DNA from: Isoperla grammatica
Taxonomy: Eukaryota; Arthropoda; Insecta; Plecoptera; Perlodidae
Length of the DNA stretch: 64,000 nucleotides
Assembly: GCA_945910005.1 (NCBI GenBank)
Contig: OX246746.1
Location: forward strand, 27,303,075-27,367,074
Direction: 5' to 3'
In this document: positions 24,079-41,200 of the stretch, in pieces
Position numbering within the stretch: position 1 is the first letter of the stretch
How the letters are laid out: each line of letters starts with the position of its first letter
Notes under the pieces: generated by a model
Seen by the model: only the letters and a program-made list of their open reading frames with translations
What the model was told of the DNA's origin: nothing
Databases searched by the model: none
Translations under genes and position numbers: made by a program

Positions 24079-27000
24079 AAATAAAACATAAAATATATAC
24101 TATACTGGAATGAAGTGGGGAAAAACATAGTAAAAACCTAGAGTGGCCTTTTTAAAGTGTCATTGTGCATTACTGAATGGGCTGTTCCCATTTTACATTG
24201 ACAGTTTATCTCATGTTGTGCGTATGCATATATTTCAATATGCTTGCCGCCCTTTCCTTTCACTACATTTCACAGAAACAAAATAGAAATGTAATATGTC
24301 CTACACTACTTGAAACGATGATAGTATTTACTATTTTAACAGCTTTTCCTAGACATTACAGTTTGTTTGAAATATTTACGCACGTAAAATTTTACTTTCG
24401 TGCCCGTGACGGTTTGTGTAGTATTTACCATCACATGCAGGCGCTTTTATGGGCTTTCCGGAGGATCAAATAGTTCAATGCGTTTTCTCTTGAAAATTAA
24501 CTCAAGGTAATAAAGTCAAACAGTTTTCTTCGGATGTTGATCATAAAATGTATTTATTCCAATTCCGCTTCCAAGTTTTTCGAAGCCTCTTCTTGATACT
24601 CTAGTCTATGCACTCCAAAATCTGCTTACTATTTTAATTACTAGAATAAAATTTAACGATGTAGATCTATTTAAAGGTTGTCGTAATGTTTTGAAAGCCT
24701 TAGAAGCTATTTTGCATTCCTTCGCTTTCCCATTCCATTAATGCAAAACTACAAAGCTAGGCTAGATGTGGTATCGCTAACGAATGAAATTATCTGGAAA
24801 ATGTAGATACTAGCTTAGCAGTTCGAAGCACACTCACAGTTAGCCTACATGTTACAAATATGTGTATACCTCCCATACAGAATCGTGTGATGAGTTTTTG
24901 AGATGCGACCTCCACTCTCTACATAGGATCCAGAAGTGAGGGATATCCGATTAATATTTATTTGCAACAACTCATAGTACGATGAACTGTGTAGGTGTAT
25001 TCTATGTTCTTACACAATGATGACTAGAGCAAGCCCTTCCCTTCCCTCTGCAGCGTGTACATCGTTCCTATAGACGTTTGCTAGAGGGTGAAAACACAGA
25101 TATTCTCAGCGAGTCTTGGCGCTGGAAAAGCCTAGGAAAGTGTTTTCCAATAATATCCAATACCCTCAAATGGTCTGAAAGTTAGTTGGTTTACGTATGC
25201 AAAATCTCAACCACAATAAAATCAACGAATTCAAATCCGTGGAAAAATGCTGATTAGGTTCATTCCGGCAGTAAAACCAACATTGTTCTTCCGACTGAGC
25301 TTAAGACGAATTACGCATACACACAAATGTGTTTGGTTTACTTTCGTCTCGATGGGTATTTCCGCGAGTGTTTGAATTCAAGCCATCATTAAACTGTGAA
25401 TCAAGCCTCTTCAGACGGGGATTTAAACAGGATTTGTGAAGGATGTCAACTCTGATAAACATAACGAAAAGAGAAGACGAGAGATGATAACGGAACAAAT
25501 TTTAATGAGTTCCGTAGAGAAATCCTCACTGAACACAGTCGTTATTTCTCCGCGTATTTACCTAGAATCTTATCCCGACGAACATCATTTGTCGATTTAC
25601 CTTACAGTATGTGTTTCAAAGATATGCGCTTTTTGTCAGGCCGCACTGGCCGTACACAACTTACCCTTCAATACAATCCATTCATAAAAGTTATTAAATT
25701 TATGAGAAGAACAAATGAAAAAGTTGAACGTGTTTGACATAGTTTTGTGCAGATTTGTTAGTTTCTTAGATATCACAAATGTTCTGAGGTTTGCGGAAAA
25801 ACATTGTTGGGACTTTTGGAATATCACTGCATATGGGATAACTTTTCAGAATACTTTGGAAATTAAACTTCACCAAGTTTGAGAAGACGCTGCAAACCTA
25901 AGGCAAAGATACACATTCACAACGGTACGTGACAAAGTAAGTTTCCATAGAAGAGCTTCAAGCTGTTTTGGCCTCAATGATGCATAATCAGACATAAATC
26001 CGATCCGATAAGATATAAAAACAGCTCTCAAGCTCTCAAAGTATTGATTGTATCATTGGCAAAATTATGGCTACATGAATATCAATCTTTACGGTGTTAT
26101 ATTGAATGAAAAATACTCTTTCTCAATGGAATACGGAATTACATTATGGTAAACGGTGAACTAAACAAGATACGACGCAATAATTTTGACAAATGCAGCG
26201 CTGAAATAAAGCAGACGTAAACATACTTCAACGGCAGGGATAAAGATCTAGCCTTTAGCTGGTACGCTAAGAACGTTAATACGTGTATGTGTGAATAAAA
26301 ATGCATTTAAGTTAATTTATTAGACTTTTAAGTTCTTGCATATTATCATCTAGAAAATTGAACGACACTGAATCAAGTTTTAATAGAAATAAAAAATAAA
26401 AAAATCCCTAGATAACTTCCGCTCTTCATCCAAACTCTTCCACGTGTCCCGTTATTCATACTTGAAACAATGATAACAGTCAAAATAAGCAAACTAAACT
26501 CGGCTCTTATTGGCGCGAATTGAGCTAATCTTCGTTCCTGTGTAGACCGGATCCAGAAACAAGAGATGTTATTTACTTGCGTTCACATTGGCCAAGCGAC
26601 CTCCCGACTATACCGTGCTGACCATCCATACAAGATTATCCTCCTGTTTGCTGACATTTGCTATTAAGCTCATTTAGGAAGAGCAAACATGCCCTGCTGG
26701 TCGATAATAATTCACTGAACTCGACTAGAGGACACCCAACTTTACGGTGACTTCCTTGACTGCATGGTTGTAATTGAAGGGGTGTATTGTTTAACCATGC
26801 GAACGCAATTATAGAGTTACTTATTGTGTATTAAATGATAAATGTTATTTTGTATGTGTACAGCAATAAATATGACAGCACACTAATACAACAAAAATAT
26901 TGTGATTGTATATAACTATTCAAATTGTCACTTTATCCAATTATTCAAAGATGTCACTACGGAAGAATGTAATTAAAATATAATGTTATTCTCTAATGTG

Positions 27001-29694
27001 GACAAGAGCGATAATTTACCAGTATAAAAACAAATATAATACAACAATACATATAACAAACAATATATAATAAACATGACTTCATTCTATTTTTAAAGTC
27101 TTCTACCTTGCGACAATTTTGAAGCACTAAAAATAAATTATAAATTACAGAAATCATGTTTGACGCAGGACAGATGGACGCACCACAGTCTTAAGTGTCC
27201 ACTGCAGTGAAAATGAACGATTCAGTGTTTTAATTATCAATCTCCTTTTCCCCATCACGACCCCTTTCCACACACAATCCTCAGGCAATACAATACCCCA
27301 ATATTGACATGTTTGCCTTTATGTCAGCATTGTCCACTTTTCACGCCCTACTGACATTCATTCCCGTTATTTCCATGAAATATCCCACACGTATCAAACG
27401 AGTACTTTGAATCGAATCGAGGATTTATACCACAGTATAAATTGCTGTGAATAGATTCCTTGATTGTCTGATTATTGCGAGCATAATACCACATAGCGGA
27501 TATCGCTTTTATAACTTCACCTTGGTAACAAAGCTGGGGCTTAATGAACGAAGAGTGGCTATCAATACAATTTGACGATGGGATGTGATTGATAGAGGGC
27601 CTTGCATACTGGGCAGCTTCGATTAATGGCATAGGGTCATGTGTTATAGGAAGTATGCGTCACTAGGCGGTGTTATTACTTGCGTATACATGTACTACCG
27701 CTGTCCTACATACTCCCATCAATCCACGATCAACACATTAATCAGTATCGCATGATGGATGTCAGGTTAGTTTCAAGCTGATACACTAGACCTTAATAAT
27801 CGAATCATTAGTAATGTTTTTCTATTATTTTTGAGTAGTTCTATGTTCAGCCACCGACGTAATAATAATTATGTGATCCCAAAATAGGCCACGCACCTTA
27901 CTTTACACCTAGTATGTATTGTGTTGATGATGATTCTTGTTGTTTGACGTCTCTTCGATTGCAATCAAGCTATTTGAGAGGAGTAATGAAGGCTTTTGAC
28001 CGATTTGGTTTCTCTATAATGTCATAACATGTTATAACTTCACGTAGGTCTCAGATCACAGAACGTAGAAAATCATCCCTAGGAAATATAACCGTTGTAA
28101 TAGCAGAATACGCTGTATGTGAAATATTGAATAAATAAATTAATTAATAAACAAAACAAATAAATAAAATCCTTCAGAATTCATTTATTTTGTGTGCATG
28201 TTTACCTGGAACATATAAGCGTGAACTAGTATATGTTTCCCTCTTTAGGTGAATACGTTTGGCGATTATTTGGGCTATTGGGTTTCGGATGTATTTCATA
28301 AATAACATATTTTTTAAATGTACAAACGTAGATAACTTTGTTTTTACTTTTTTCTACTATTGAGTACCACACTTTATTTATTTCAAGAGAAATGCTCCAA
28401 GTGGAGAAACATGTTTTGCAAACTTATGCAGCTAATATTATAAATTACTAGAATAAAACTAGTGTTAAAACGCGTACACAAAATAATGCTATCTCCCTAT
28501 GTATTCACGTATAAGCCGCTTACTAGTAAAGCGGATATTCTTGGTCGCCATAATGACCACACAAGTCTTGCCTGGTAGCAGGTCTAGTGCATACAAATCC
28601 ACCCTTATTATTCAAATGCTTCGAACCACAATGATCAAGCCCACCCTTCTTCAATTTGAAAAATGAATGCCTTCCTAAGTGGGCATGTTTTCAATGTCAT
28701 ATGAAGGACAACCCACAACGGTCAATATTGTAAAGCTCCAGTCAAATTATTTTGAGGAGGGCTTTTCAGTGAGCTGGACAGTTGATTGCTTCGTGAATAA
28801 TACATTATCAAACTTTTCCCATTTCTTATTATTCTTATCCTATGAATCAGACTTCATTACATTTTTGTCCCACTTGGCTCTGCAGATAATAATATCCCCA
28901 TCTTGATTCTAATACTGGCGAGTTTGCTTTGCGTTGTCAAATATACATAAGGCGGGGGTGAAAGTTTCTAGTCTGCAATGAAAAAGATGCTGTTGGTAAA
29001 AATAAACAAGATCACCCATTCATGGTCATTTCATGAGGGGATGTTTTAAGGAAATTAGATTCTATCATTTCCAGACATCTCTCTATTCTTAAATTCAAGT
29101 CAGGAAATTAGAATAGCACAAAATACATGCTTGTCCATCGGAAATTGATATTTCGTTTTTTCTTTTTTTTCTTTTGTAGTACCAGGGTACAAATAAGGCA
29201 CCCATTTGTCTCAACATACATACAATTTAGATTTATGAGATTTATTTCATTTGTTAAAAACAATTACAATGTTTTAATGAAAACTCCCATATATGTGCTT
29301 GACACATTTGTCATAGTTAAATCGTGTTGAACTGGAAAATTCCCCGTGGAAACTTTGTCACATCAAACAGCCATGTATATAATAGTAGATACTCGTAACA
29401 ATGTGTTGTATGTTTCAATTTCATTTATATTATTGGACGCTTACATTTTTCAGCATAGTAAAGATTGAAATACATATTCAGATATTTTAATTCATAAGCT
29501 CTTTAATGTAAAGAGTCGAGCTAAACTTACACTATAATTAGTTGTATTGTTGTAATTTCCTTCGTTAATAATACTGTAATTTTCTTCGTGAATAATACTT
29601 AACAAAATCTTGGGAATAATATCCATTAAGTCTCTCCCAACTAAGACGCCAGCCCGAGTCTTTGATCACAACGCATAGCTTGAACGCAACAAAG
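24079..29694. other. AT-rich spacer, 5.6 kb
   Basis: Open frames of up to 98 codons (24177-24473 plus, 27348-27632 minus) show no recognisable domain. No tandem array, inverted-repeat element or RNA gene was spotted. It could hold introns of an unseen gene. Confidence 0.5.
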
Positions 29695-29807
29695 CTTTCT
29701 GCACTTCCCAATTACCTCTCTCATCTGTGCACGGCAGAGAGGATGTTTTCACAACTGAGACTTAGAAAGATGCGCAAAGGTCATTCAACATGCACAAATT
29801 ACTGAAA
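29695..29807 (+). pseudogene. hAT-type transposase C-terminal remnant
   Basis: In one frame the sequence reads TAERMFSQLRLRKMRKG, about 14 codons in. This resembles the hAT dimerisation segment (AERxFSxLKLIKxxLR). The frame runs into a stop near 29807 and upstream sequence shows no long frame. It is likely a decayed fragment of a hAT or ZMYM1-like transposase gene, separate from the complete element at 34182. Confidence 0.4.
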
Positions 29808-30186
29808 GAGACACAACACCGACACAACTAAAGGCTGATACAACAATCAGCAAATAAGAACGTCATTTGAAGGAAATCAGCTATTTTCTCGATTTTAAGG
29901 GTTTTGATGTGATTATCCCAGTGAAACATAAATTAAAAGAAAATGAAATATGAAATATAAAATAAATAAAAATATGAAATATGAAATATATAATAAATGG
30001 ATATTTGGACATTGTGATACATCTATGTTTTTATTTGGTCCGTTTATAATAATAATTGGTACAATGTTACATTGAGTAATAATCAAGTAAATAAAGTAAA
30101 GAATATTCCTTCCAAGCCTAGTAAAACGGCCTTCAAGAAATGTTGTCCACAGAATATTCCTTAATGGTGGAGGTGCCGGGTTGCTG

Positions 30187-30187
<1 letters not shown>
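29808..30187. other. AT-rich spacer
   Basis: Contains imperfect repeats of ATATGAAATATGAAATAT (29945-29990). Nothing else seen. Confidence 0.5.
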
Positions 30188-33834
<3,647 letters not shown>

Positions 33835-33836
33835 TT

Positions 33837-34173
33837 GTTAACATTATTATTATCTTTATCTTTATTATTATTCTAATCATGTAAAAGCCCTAAACAGATG
33901 ATGTTGATTTTTCTGCTAGTTACAATTTTACCACGTATGCATTTCCTTTCTTCTTGATTTGTAGAACATTTGTATGAAACTAGTGTAAGCAAAACGGCAC
34001 AAAATGTATCTAAAGAGCACTAATTTGAAATTAAACCAATATTGACTATGGAAGTTGAACTGAACTAGGACAATTATTTCTAGAATCGTACTGCACTGTA
34101 CTGTAGTGCAAGAGATGTATTTAGCTCAAAACGGATTATTGGCTAGAAGGTCTTCTATATCGCACTTTCCTCT
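33837..34173. other. Spacer between LINE and hAT element
   Basis: Starts with the ATT-rich stretch, then ordinary AT-rich sequence without genes. Confidence 0.6.
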
Positions 34174-34181
34174 CATTTCAG
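34174..34181. repeat. hAT target-site duplication, left copy
   Basis: CATTTCAG, identical to 37597-37604. Eight-base duplications are characteristic of hAT insertions. Confidence 0.93.
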
Positions 34182-34209
34182 CAGTGGTCGAATTGGAACT
34201 ATATCTTTA

Positions 34210-34276
34210 GGGGGATGGTTAATATTAACATGTATGGACTTGAGTGGGCTGTAAGGGGTCTGGGGCGGAGCCCCAG
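34210..34276. repeat. hAT left subterminal repeat and hairpin
   Basis: GGGGGATGGTTAA at 34210-34222 matches the right-end repeats. At 34260-34276 CTGGGGC GGA GCCCCAG forms a 7-bp stem with a 3-nt loop. Subterminal repeats are typical transposase binding sites in hAT elements; binding here is inferred. Confidence 0.6.
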
Positions 34277-34509
34277 CCGCCGGAGGCAAAAAATTTTTCG
34301 GGCCTTTTTCCCCTCAAGATAGCTGGTAGTGCGATCTGAGACATGAAGGCACTAAATTACTAACTGAAATAATTTATAGGAAATGTTTTAATAGTGCGTT
34401 TCATTGTTAGAATATAAATTTAATATTTGCTACAATTTTTATTTTATAATTAGAGCTTACCAGTATTGTTTCTCAGCAATATTTCCAAACGCCTTCCAGC
34501 TCTGAAGTG

Positions 34510-36855
34510 TTAGTTTTCTTTTGAGTTCCCCGACAGGCTACGTGCTCTACTGATCGGTGCCCCTACGCCAGCCACGATCGGACGTATGGTTCGGGGTTGA
34601 AAAAGTTCTAAAGGAGGCCCAACCAGTTTTATAAATAAAAGCGACGACACACGCTCAACTTGTAGCATGTTCCTCGTAGGTGTAATTATTAAGTTCATTG
34701 CACTGAAATCTCTTTCACACTCGCTTGTTGACACTATCAGGGTCTTGGTTGCTGTAATTAGCTGGTGTAAGTCCGAGGGAATAGTGATTTCGGTGATTTC
34801 GGTACCTTCGTTTTTTTTGTCTTTGAATTCGCGGAAACCTCGAATAGAAGTGCTTTCATTTATTTTTAGCGTTTTGCACAGGGATCGAATTTCTCTGTCT
34901 CCATACTGGATGTCCAGTGGACTTGATGGCCAGTTCATAGGTTCTAGGAGTTCCAGTTTTTTAATTAGATCCATGTATTCTTGCCTTAGTTTATTTCGGT
35001 CATCGTCAGGACGTTCAGTACTTTTTGATAAGTTCGAAGCTTTTGACGTAAACATACGTGCTCTCAAATTCTCAGACAAGCTTCGAAAGAATTGTCCTGG
35101 GCGTAGTTTTCCTGTATTTTTGCGACCCTCGTGTAAACTCACACCCTGAAAAGACTTTTTAATCACTGCTTCTTGTGCTTCTTCTAAAAATGGCCCAGGC
35201 GTATCAACCATAGACATCAGGACTCGAATTGTTCTATCAATATTGAAATGCGCAATGGGGACTGTCATACTTCTTTGTTGTAATTGAAGGGAGAGATCTG
35301 TTAATTCTCTTAGATCATCGTACATTATACCCAAATCGTTCACAAAGCTAACGGATGACAGTCTCAATTTTAGGCCGAGATATTGAGCCCGCTCCCTTGC
35401 ATCTCGTTCGTTATGCTCGGAAGCGCGCTCGAAATGAGTGTACAGAGCTGGGTAATTATTCCACACTGCCTTGACTGCTCGTTCACTCGATGCAACCCAT
35501 CTCGTTCTATGCGTCCAATTTTAAGCAATTGAAGATTGATTTCAGAAGCGCATACACGTAGTTCATTGCTATTTTTCGTTGAGGCGTTATAAAGAGAGTA
35601 CAATTTGTCAAACAATAATTTTAATTGGTCGACGCCCTGAATTTCTTTAACGACGTCTCCGACAGCTAATTCAAGACGGTGGTTTGCGCAATGCCAGACA
35701 ATAAGATCGGGGTATTCGTTGACGAGTAAAGACGCAACCCCAGATTTCTTACCCAACATGTTGGATGCGCCGTCACAAGCAAAAGAAATAAAATTCTTGT
35801 GTAAATAATCGTTATTAAATCCATACTCGTCCAATGTTGCCAGTACAGCGTTCTTGATGACCACTGCTCTTGTGTTTTCTAATTCAATTAAATCAAGAAA
35901 TCTGAAATATCATTACTGGTTCAGATTTAATTGTTATAGCAGTTTTTATTACGATAACGAGTGCTGTCTTATGACTAACACTTGTTGCTTCATCAATCAA
36001 CACACCGATCTTTGAATCATTTTCCACAATTTTTTGAAACACCTTTTTTCTCATTTCTTTTGCAATGTGTACAGCTATGTTTGCCGCAGCGTGGTCGGAG
36101 TGGTTGGTACACCCCATTTGCACACCGTTTAGTTGTTGCAGCGATACGTCATGGGGAAGGTCTGTAAATGGTCGGTTTAGTTTTACATTTTTATAAACAG
36201 TTCTGAAAACTGCCGCGGTTGATGAAAAATATTCTTTAGACTGTTCTATCACGCATGTTTCCAAAGTTTTTAACGCGGCTTTATTCGCAACCTCAGTGGC
36301 GGCCTCGTGTGCACGGCTTAATTTGTGTTTGCTTATTTTTTTCCTGAGAGACTGTTGTTGCTCTGATTTTGTGCTCCCATAAAATCCGACCGAACAAGTT
36401 GCCCATTCCTTAGAAATTTGAATGCCTGTTTGCGTGGAATTAGTGGTGGTGACCAAGCGTTTAGCCCCTGCACAATGTTTACAACCAATTAACTTGTTTC
36501 TTACTACTAGCCACTCGATTTCATTCGATTTCTGCAAAAACATATCGTTCGTCCAACAATCAGGATATTCACTGCCATTGCTGCCGCTGGGCAGATCTTG
36601 GTTAAAGACAGCATTTCGGTCACTGTCATCAGTAGGCCTATAATGTTTTGTTGCATCGGCTGTCGACGTCGATGGTAGTGCCTGCTCATTATCCGTAGTA
36701 TCATTGATAGTACGTTGCCGTTTACTCTGACTGTGTGGGTTGTCACCGGCGTAGACTCGAGGTTCTTCTCTAGGAAACTCTTCATTTCTGTCTCCCCTAA
36801 GCGGTCCATCTTCTTTCTTTTTTTTAAGCCATCCCAACAAGCTCATTATTTCCAA
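34510..36855 (-). pseudogene. hAT transposase gene, KIAA1586-like, broken by two small indels
   Basis: Read on the minus strand, three frame segments make one transposase. Segment 1 (36855-35893, 320 codons): basic N-terminus, a TTF/BED-like zinc-finger region (C125, C128, H177, H183) and the first catalytic motif LIDEATS (D288). Segment 2 (frame open to 35370): FACDGASNM (second Asp) and WHCANHRLEL (C..H motif of the hAT insertion domain). Segment 3 (ending at 34510): SECERDFSAMNLI with the candidate catalytic Glu, then the hAT dimerisation region. Break 1, near 35897-35908, looks like a 7-bp insertion around a repeated ATTTC. Break 2, near 35515-35520, is a small indel. No stop lies in the coding frame otherwise. 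It resembles proteins annotated as E3 SUMO-ligase KIAA1586-like, a name inherited from a domesticated hAT. It was once a cut-and-paste transposase. Confidence 0.88.
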
Positions 36856-37491
36856 CGTAATTTATTTATATTTGGGATTGTATTGCCTATCTAATCTAGA
36901 AACCACAAATCGCCACACAAGGTGTTTATATTTAACGCGATATCACATCATTACACTGTAAAATCCACTCAACAAATCACTCACGAACACACGCAAACAA
37001 GTAAAATTCGACACAAGAACGACTTTGCAATGCGCGGGTGCGTGCTCCTTCAATGTCCAAGGTGAACTAAACGAGAAATTACGCTCGTGTCACTGTGTTG
37101 TTTACTAACAAAACCACGTTTTTCTCAGAAGTTGAAGTCTTTTGAAGCCTTTGTGCCACTGTCAAAATAGGTCACCCCTTTTCTTTGTCCTTCTACTCCG
37201 AACTAGAGACCATCCGAATAACACCACAAGAAACCTAGGCCCTACCTGTAGTGTAGCCAGCCTTAGCAAAGATTACATCTTTGGCCGTAGACACCCTTAT
37301 TATCCGAACCCCTGCGGAAAAAGCATTTCTTTCTTCACTCGCCAATTATATTGTGGATTCAAAGAAGAAGAAAAAATTCATTTTTAAAGTTAGTAAAGCC
37401 CTAACCGACTGTCACAAAAATATTAACTAAAATGATGTGTCGAGAAAACACAATATATGGTATGTTATGCAAAATTGCTGTGTTTCGTTTT
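36856..37491 (-). other. hAT element upstream region
   Basis: Lies between the transposase start and the right subterminal repeats and presumably includes its promoter. No clear TATA box or splice signals were fixed. Confidence 0.5.
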
Positions 37492-37562
37492 GGGGGGATG
37501 GTTCCAACAATGTTTCTTTTTGGGGGGATGGTTAAGCCAATGAATTTCTTTTGGGGGGATGG
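37492..37562. repeat. hAT right subterminal repeats, three copies
   Basis: GGGGGGATGG occurs at 37492, 37522 and 37553, about 30 bp apart, with one related copy at the opposite end (34210). The spacing near three helical turns suits cooperative transposase binding (inference). Confidence 0.75.
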
Positions 37563-37596
37563 CATCCCCCCGCATCCCCCCCCAATTCGACCACTG

Positions 37597-37604
37597 CATT
37601 TCAG
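37597..37604. repeat. hAT target-site duplication, right copy
   Basis: CATTTCAG, perfect match to 34174-34181. Confidence 0.93.
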
Positions 37605-38087
37605 GTATATCGATATACTGTCATTAAAAGTCCAAGATGGGTTTCAATCGAACGTTGGAAGCAATTTCCAATGAGGAAATTAAACTTATCACCCCGGAGC
37701 AGCAGAAAGTGGAAATTAAAATAGATTTCGTAAAATACAAAGATGGATGTTTCCGTTAGCAACGAATATTCCTGTTTTATTTTACCTATTAACTGGTCTT
37801 AAAGAGTACTGTTTACCTGTTTTATACTTATGGAACTCTAGCCTATTCAGTTATTAAACTGATAAAGAAAGGTCTACATCACCAAAGCAATAAATAATAA
37901 TATATATATTTCACTTTTATTTCCATTTTGACACGTGAATTGCACCGCACAAACAAAATGCTTCTTTCTTTGCATATTATCAAAAATTTAAATTTATTTT
38001 TTAAAACTTTTCCAAACGTTTTCTTGGACGTTAATAATAATGTCTTCGTATAAATAGATTAACACAGGGTGCACATTAGCTTTACAC
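37605..38087. other. AT-rich spacer
   Basis: No gene recognised. Confidence 0.55.
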
Positions 38088-38262
38088 AGGTCTGCCCCTC
38101 TTCAGGTGACTAACTAGGTATGCACTCAATCTTAGCATTCGCCTTTACAACTCCAGAGTAAAATCTCGGGCCAACCTTCATTCAGGATTGCCGGTGGCCG
38201 GAATCGAGCCGGTGACCTCCTGAATGAGAGTTTTTCGTCTTACCACTGAGCTACCTCTATCG
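38088..38262 (-). mobile_element. tRNA-derived SINE, family A, copy 1
   Basis: The minus strand begins GATAGAGGTAGCTCAGTGGT (A box) and continues to CCGGCTCGATTCCGGCC (B box). A body follows with TCCTGAATGAAGGTTGG and GGCGAATGCTAAGATTGAG, then a tail near GAAGAGGGGCAG. The head and body match copies at 48264-48430 and 48643-48440. Confidence 0.82.
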
Positions 38263-41200
38263 TTCGCCTCATTAGTGTGCACGAATTCAAGCCAACATGC
38301 TCTTGATTAAAGTTCAAAGAAAAAGCCACTCGCCACATTTCTCTGGACATCAGTATAGCATTGACAGCGTGAACTTCAAGTGGCGGGTTTCATTGCTCGC
38401 TTCACCGGCTTATTTCGTTCCGTTGTCCACTTGCGGATGAACTAATCAACTACGTTGCCTCTCTGTCGTCCATTCTACATAGGCCATCTCGCTTTCCACT
38501 AAGGGTGAACAATTTGCAGAGTCAAACAAGATCTAACTAAGTACTATGATCAAATTACGTGGGCCAGTGAAAGGTGTCAAGAGCTTCACGACGCCTTCCT
38601 TCTAGAGGCACCACATTAACCCTCGGTAGTGAGGACCTCACTCACGTCCTCAATAGAGTCCTCAAGAGCAATTAACAGCCATTCAAAAGAAGGGGAGTGG
38701 TGAACAGAGGTGAAGTCGATATCCTTTTCACCGACATTTGTTTAGTGAAGAGAGAAGTATGCCTCACACTCACCTGTGCCTGTGGTTTTGTCAGAGTTGA
38801 ATGAACATTTAGCGTTTTGACGCTTGTATTTATCAATCTGATCATTTATTGTTTTGTTAAATATTCAATCCACCCCACTGTACAAATGTTAGTATGTTAC
38901 GAATATTTAATTATGGTCCGGTAAGAGGCACGTTTTCCTGCTTGGTGTATAAACAGTACAGACACCTAATGCCAAACATCCTAAGGGTAGCCCCCCCCAC
39001 CCCCCCCCCCCCTTCTCCCACATCACCATTAAATGTCACTGTTTAATAGTAACTATGAGACAGCGTAACATAGCTTTCTGAAATATTATTCGACAAATGA
39101 TTCAATTGATGTCGCGTAATTGAATTGACGAAAAGTAAATAATACATTGTAACCAAAATTTACAGGTGGATTGTAAACAAAGCTCCTCCCTCCGTCCGTA
39201 TCGTCTTGACAGCAACCGCACGCATCAAGATTCCGGGCAAGACAAGTGAAGCTAAGCTAAGATCATGCACGACCTCCAAGGCAACGTCATTCACAGCTGA
39301 AGCCGCGAACAAGGCATCATCAGCGCTTACCACAACGCTATCTACCGGAGAGTAGATTCAACAAGCGTGGGGTGACTCATTGCTTTAAGTTTGACAATAC
39401 TAACCACGAGAGTTGTCCGCTCATTCAAGTTACTATCGTTACTGGCGGAGAGACAAGATAAGTTTTTACTTTATACTTCTATGGTCTCGGGAAAAGTTCC
39501 ACATCCCTGAAATGTTATTGGTTACTGAAGGACAAACAAAGGTTCCAGATAGTTTTGTTTATTTAAAAAATGAGGAAATTTGAAGAAAATCCTGCAAAAT
39601 CAAAATTTTTTGCGGTTTAAAAATACAATATAAACAGCTAATGGACTAAACTTTTTTTTTGTCTTCTACCGGTACAATGTATGCATACGTTTTTCTTCTT
39701 CTTATGAGGAACGAAAACATGTGTGCACCAAATTAAATATTAGATGTTTGAATTCAAATTCCAAGAAATGTATGTTTTTTTTCGTTCCTTTTTTTCATTC
39801 AGCTGTGTCGTGACTGTTTAATACAGTGTTGATGCTCTGAGTACTATGGTACAATTTAGATATGTTTGTCCGGCTAATACATCCCGCATAGCTTGGTGTT
39901 GAGTGGAGATAAAGACACGACATGCATAACTCTCATCTTTTACCCTCCCTCGCTCGCTCTCTCTCTTACCTCTGCTGTGGAACAAAGGCCAGTACTAACT
40001 GAATGAATGGAACTCGACTGAAGAAGATAAAGCCAACACGCCCGTGACTCGAGTAACCATTCACTCAATGATCAGCTGTTATCTTGCCTTGCTCAGTTCC
40101 GCTCGTCCGTTGGGCGGACCTACGTCACTAAGTCCACCGCTAGGCAGCGCAATCGCTCTACTGTTCTACTCGACTATAGAATATGACGGTTTGCGAGCTA
40201 ACTACCACGTGGTAGTAATTAGAACGAACATGCATACTCGTAAACCCAGTGTTACTAACAATAAAAAACAATTTATCTAAATTACAAGCAATACAACAAA
40301 TTACATACATCGTGTGGAAAATTCCCTGAGTTGTAAACTGTCAACATTTTAACATACAAATAATACAAACACATAATGATTAGACAGTGAATAAAACAGA
40401 TATTTATACAATGAGGAAAAAAAGTTCAAAAAAAATCTTCGGATCCAGTGTTACTACTTGTAGCGTCCATTATTATTCAAGTGAGTTTTCACAAACATCA
40501 TTCATTTAATCAAAAAAAGTCACACACAAAATCGAGGAGTGGGTTATAGTTAGTGCTCTGTCCACGTCTTACGTCCTGGTTAGGGTCGCGTAGGGCTGAT
40601 CCCTAAGGATCTTGTTAGGGAGCGAAAGTCTCTCTCTGTCTCACACTTGCCTCCCTAAAGAATTGTCTGACAGAGTGGCCTTAGGGCTTAGAAGAAGCAT
40701 CTACGATCATAATATAGTAGCGAAGATGCGGAACACTTTGGGTTGGGAGGATCAACTAAATCAATTTTTTTTAAAAAAAGCTCGATTTTCAAAACTGTAT
40801 CAAAGTGATGAAGTTTATTCCTATTTGTATTTAAAATTTTACTAAGACAATTTTTACACAGTCTTTGGTCATTAGTAGAACCAAGTTTGGTGAAGATTGA
40901 AGACAATACCTGCATATAAACTCCAAATGAGTCAAGTTGGTTAAAAAATATCAATTTAATGTAGATCCGCTGATTTATTTTGTTTAAAAAGCGGGTTATG
41001 ATTTGTTTCCTATAAACTGTTACCTGTTTGTTAAGTTCCATCAAGATCAAAATAATGATTTACTGTTTCAAGAATTCAAAGTATTAGGCCTACTTGGAAG
41101 AAAAAACATTTGGTAATGTCAACAATTTTATATTAAGTATCAGTCTCAGTCAGTTGTCAGTCTTGCATCTAATTGAGTGAACATACAGACACATGGGCCC

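Larger units (their letters stand above)
34182..37596 (-). mobile_element. Complete hAT DNA transposon, 3415 bp
   Basis: The left end CAGTGGTCGAATTGG is matched by the inverted right end CCAATTCGACCACTG (to 37596), a perfect 15-bp terminal repeat. Perfect 8-bp duplications (CATTTCAG) flank it. Three GGGGGGATGG subterminal repeats lie at the right end (37492, 37522, 37553) and one at the left (34210). The transposase gene runs on the minus strand, with about 740 bp of upstream region and about 330 bp downstream. Undecayed ends and duplications suggest fairly recent insertion, although the gene is now broken. Confidence 0.95.

Noticed and set aside
24177..24473. 98-codon plus-strand frame with hydrophobic segments
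   Set aside because: No recognisable family, and AT-rich sequence produces such frames by chance.
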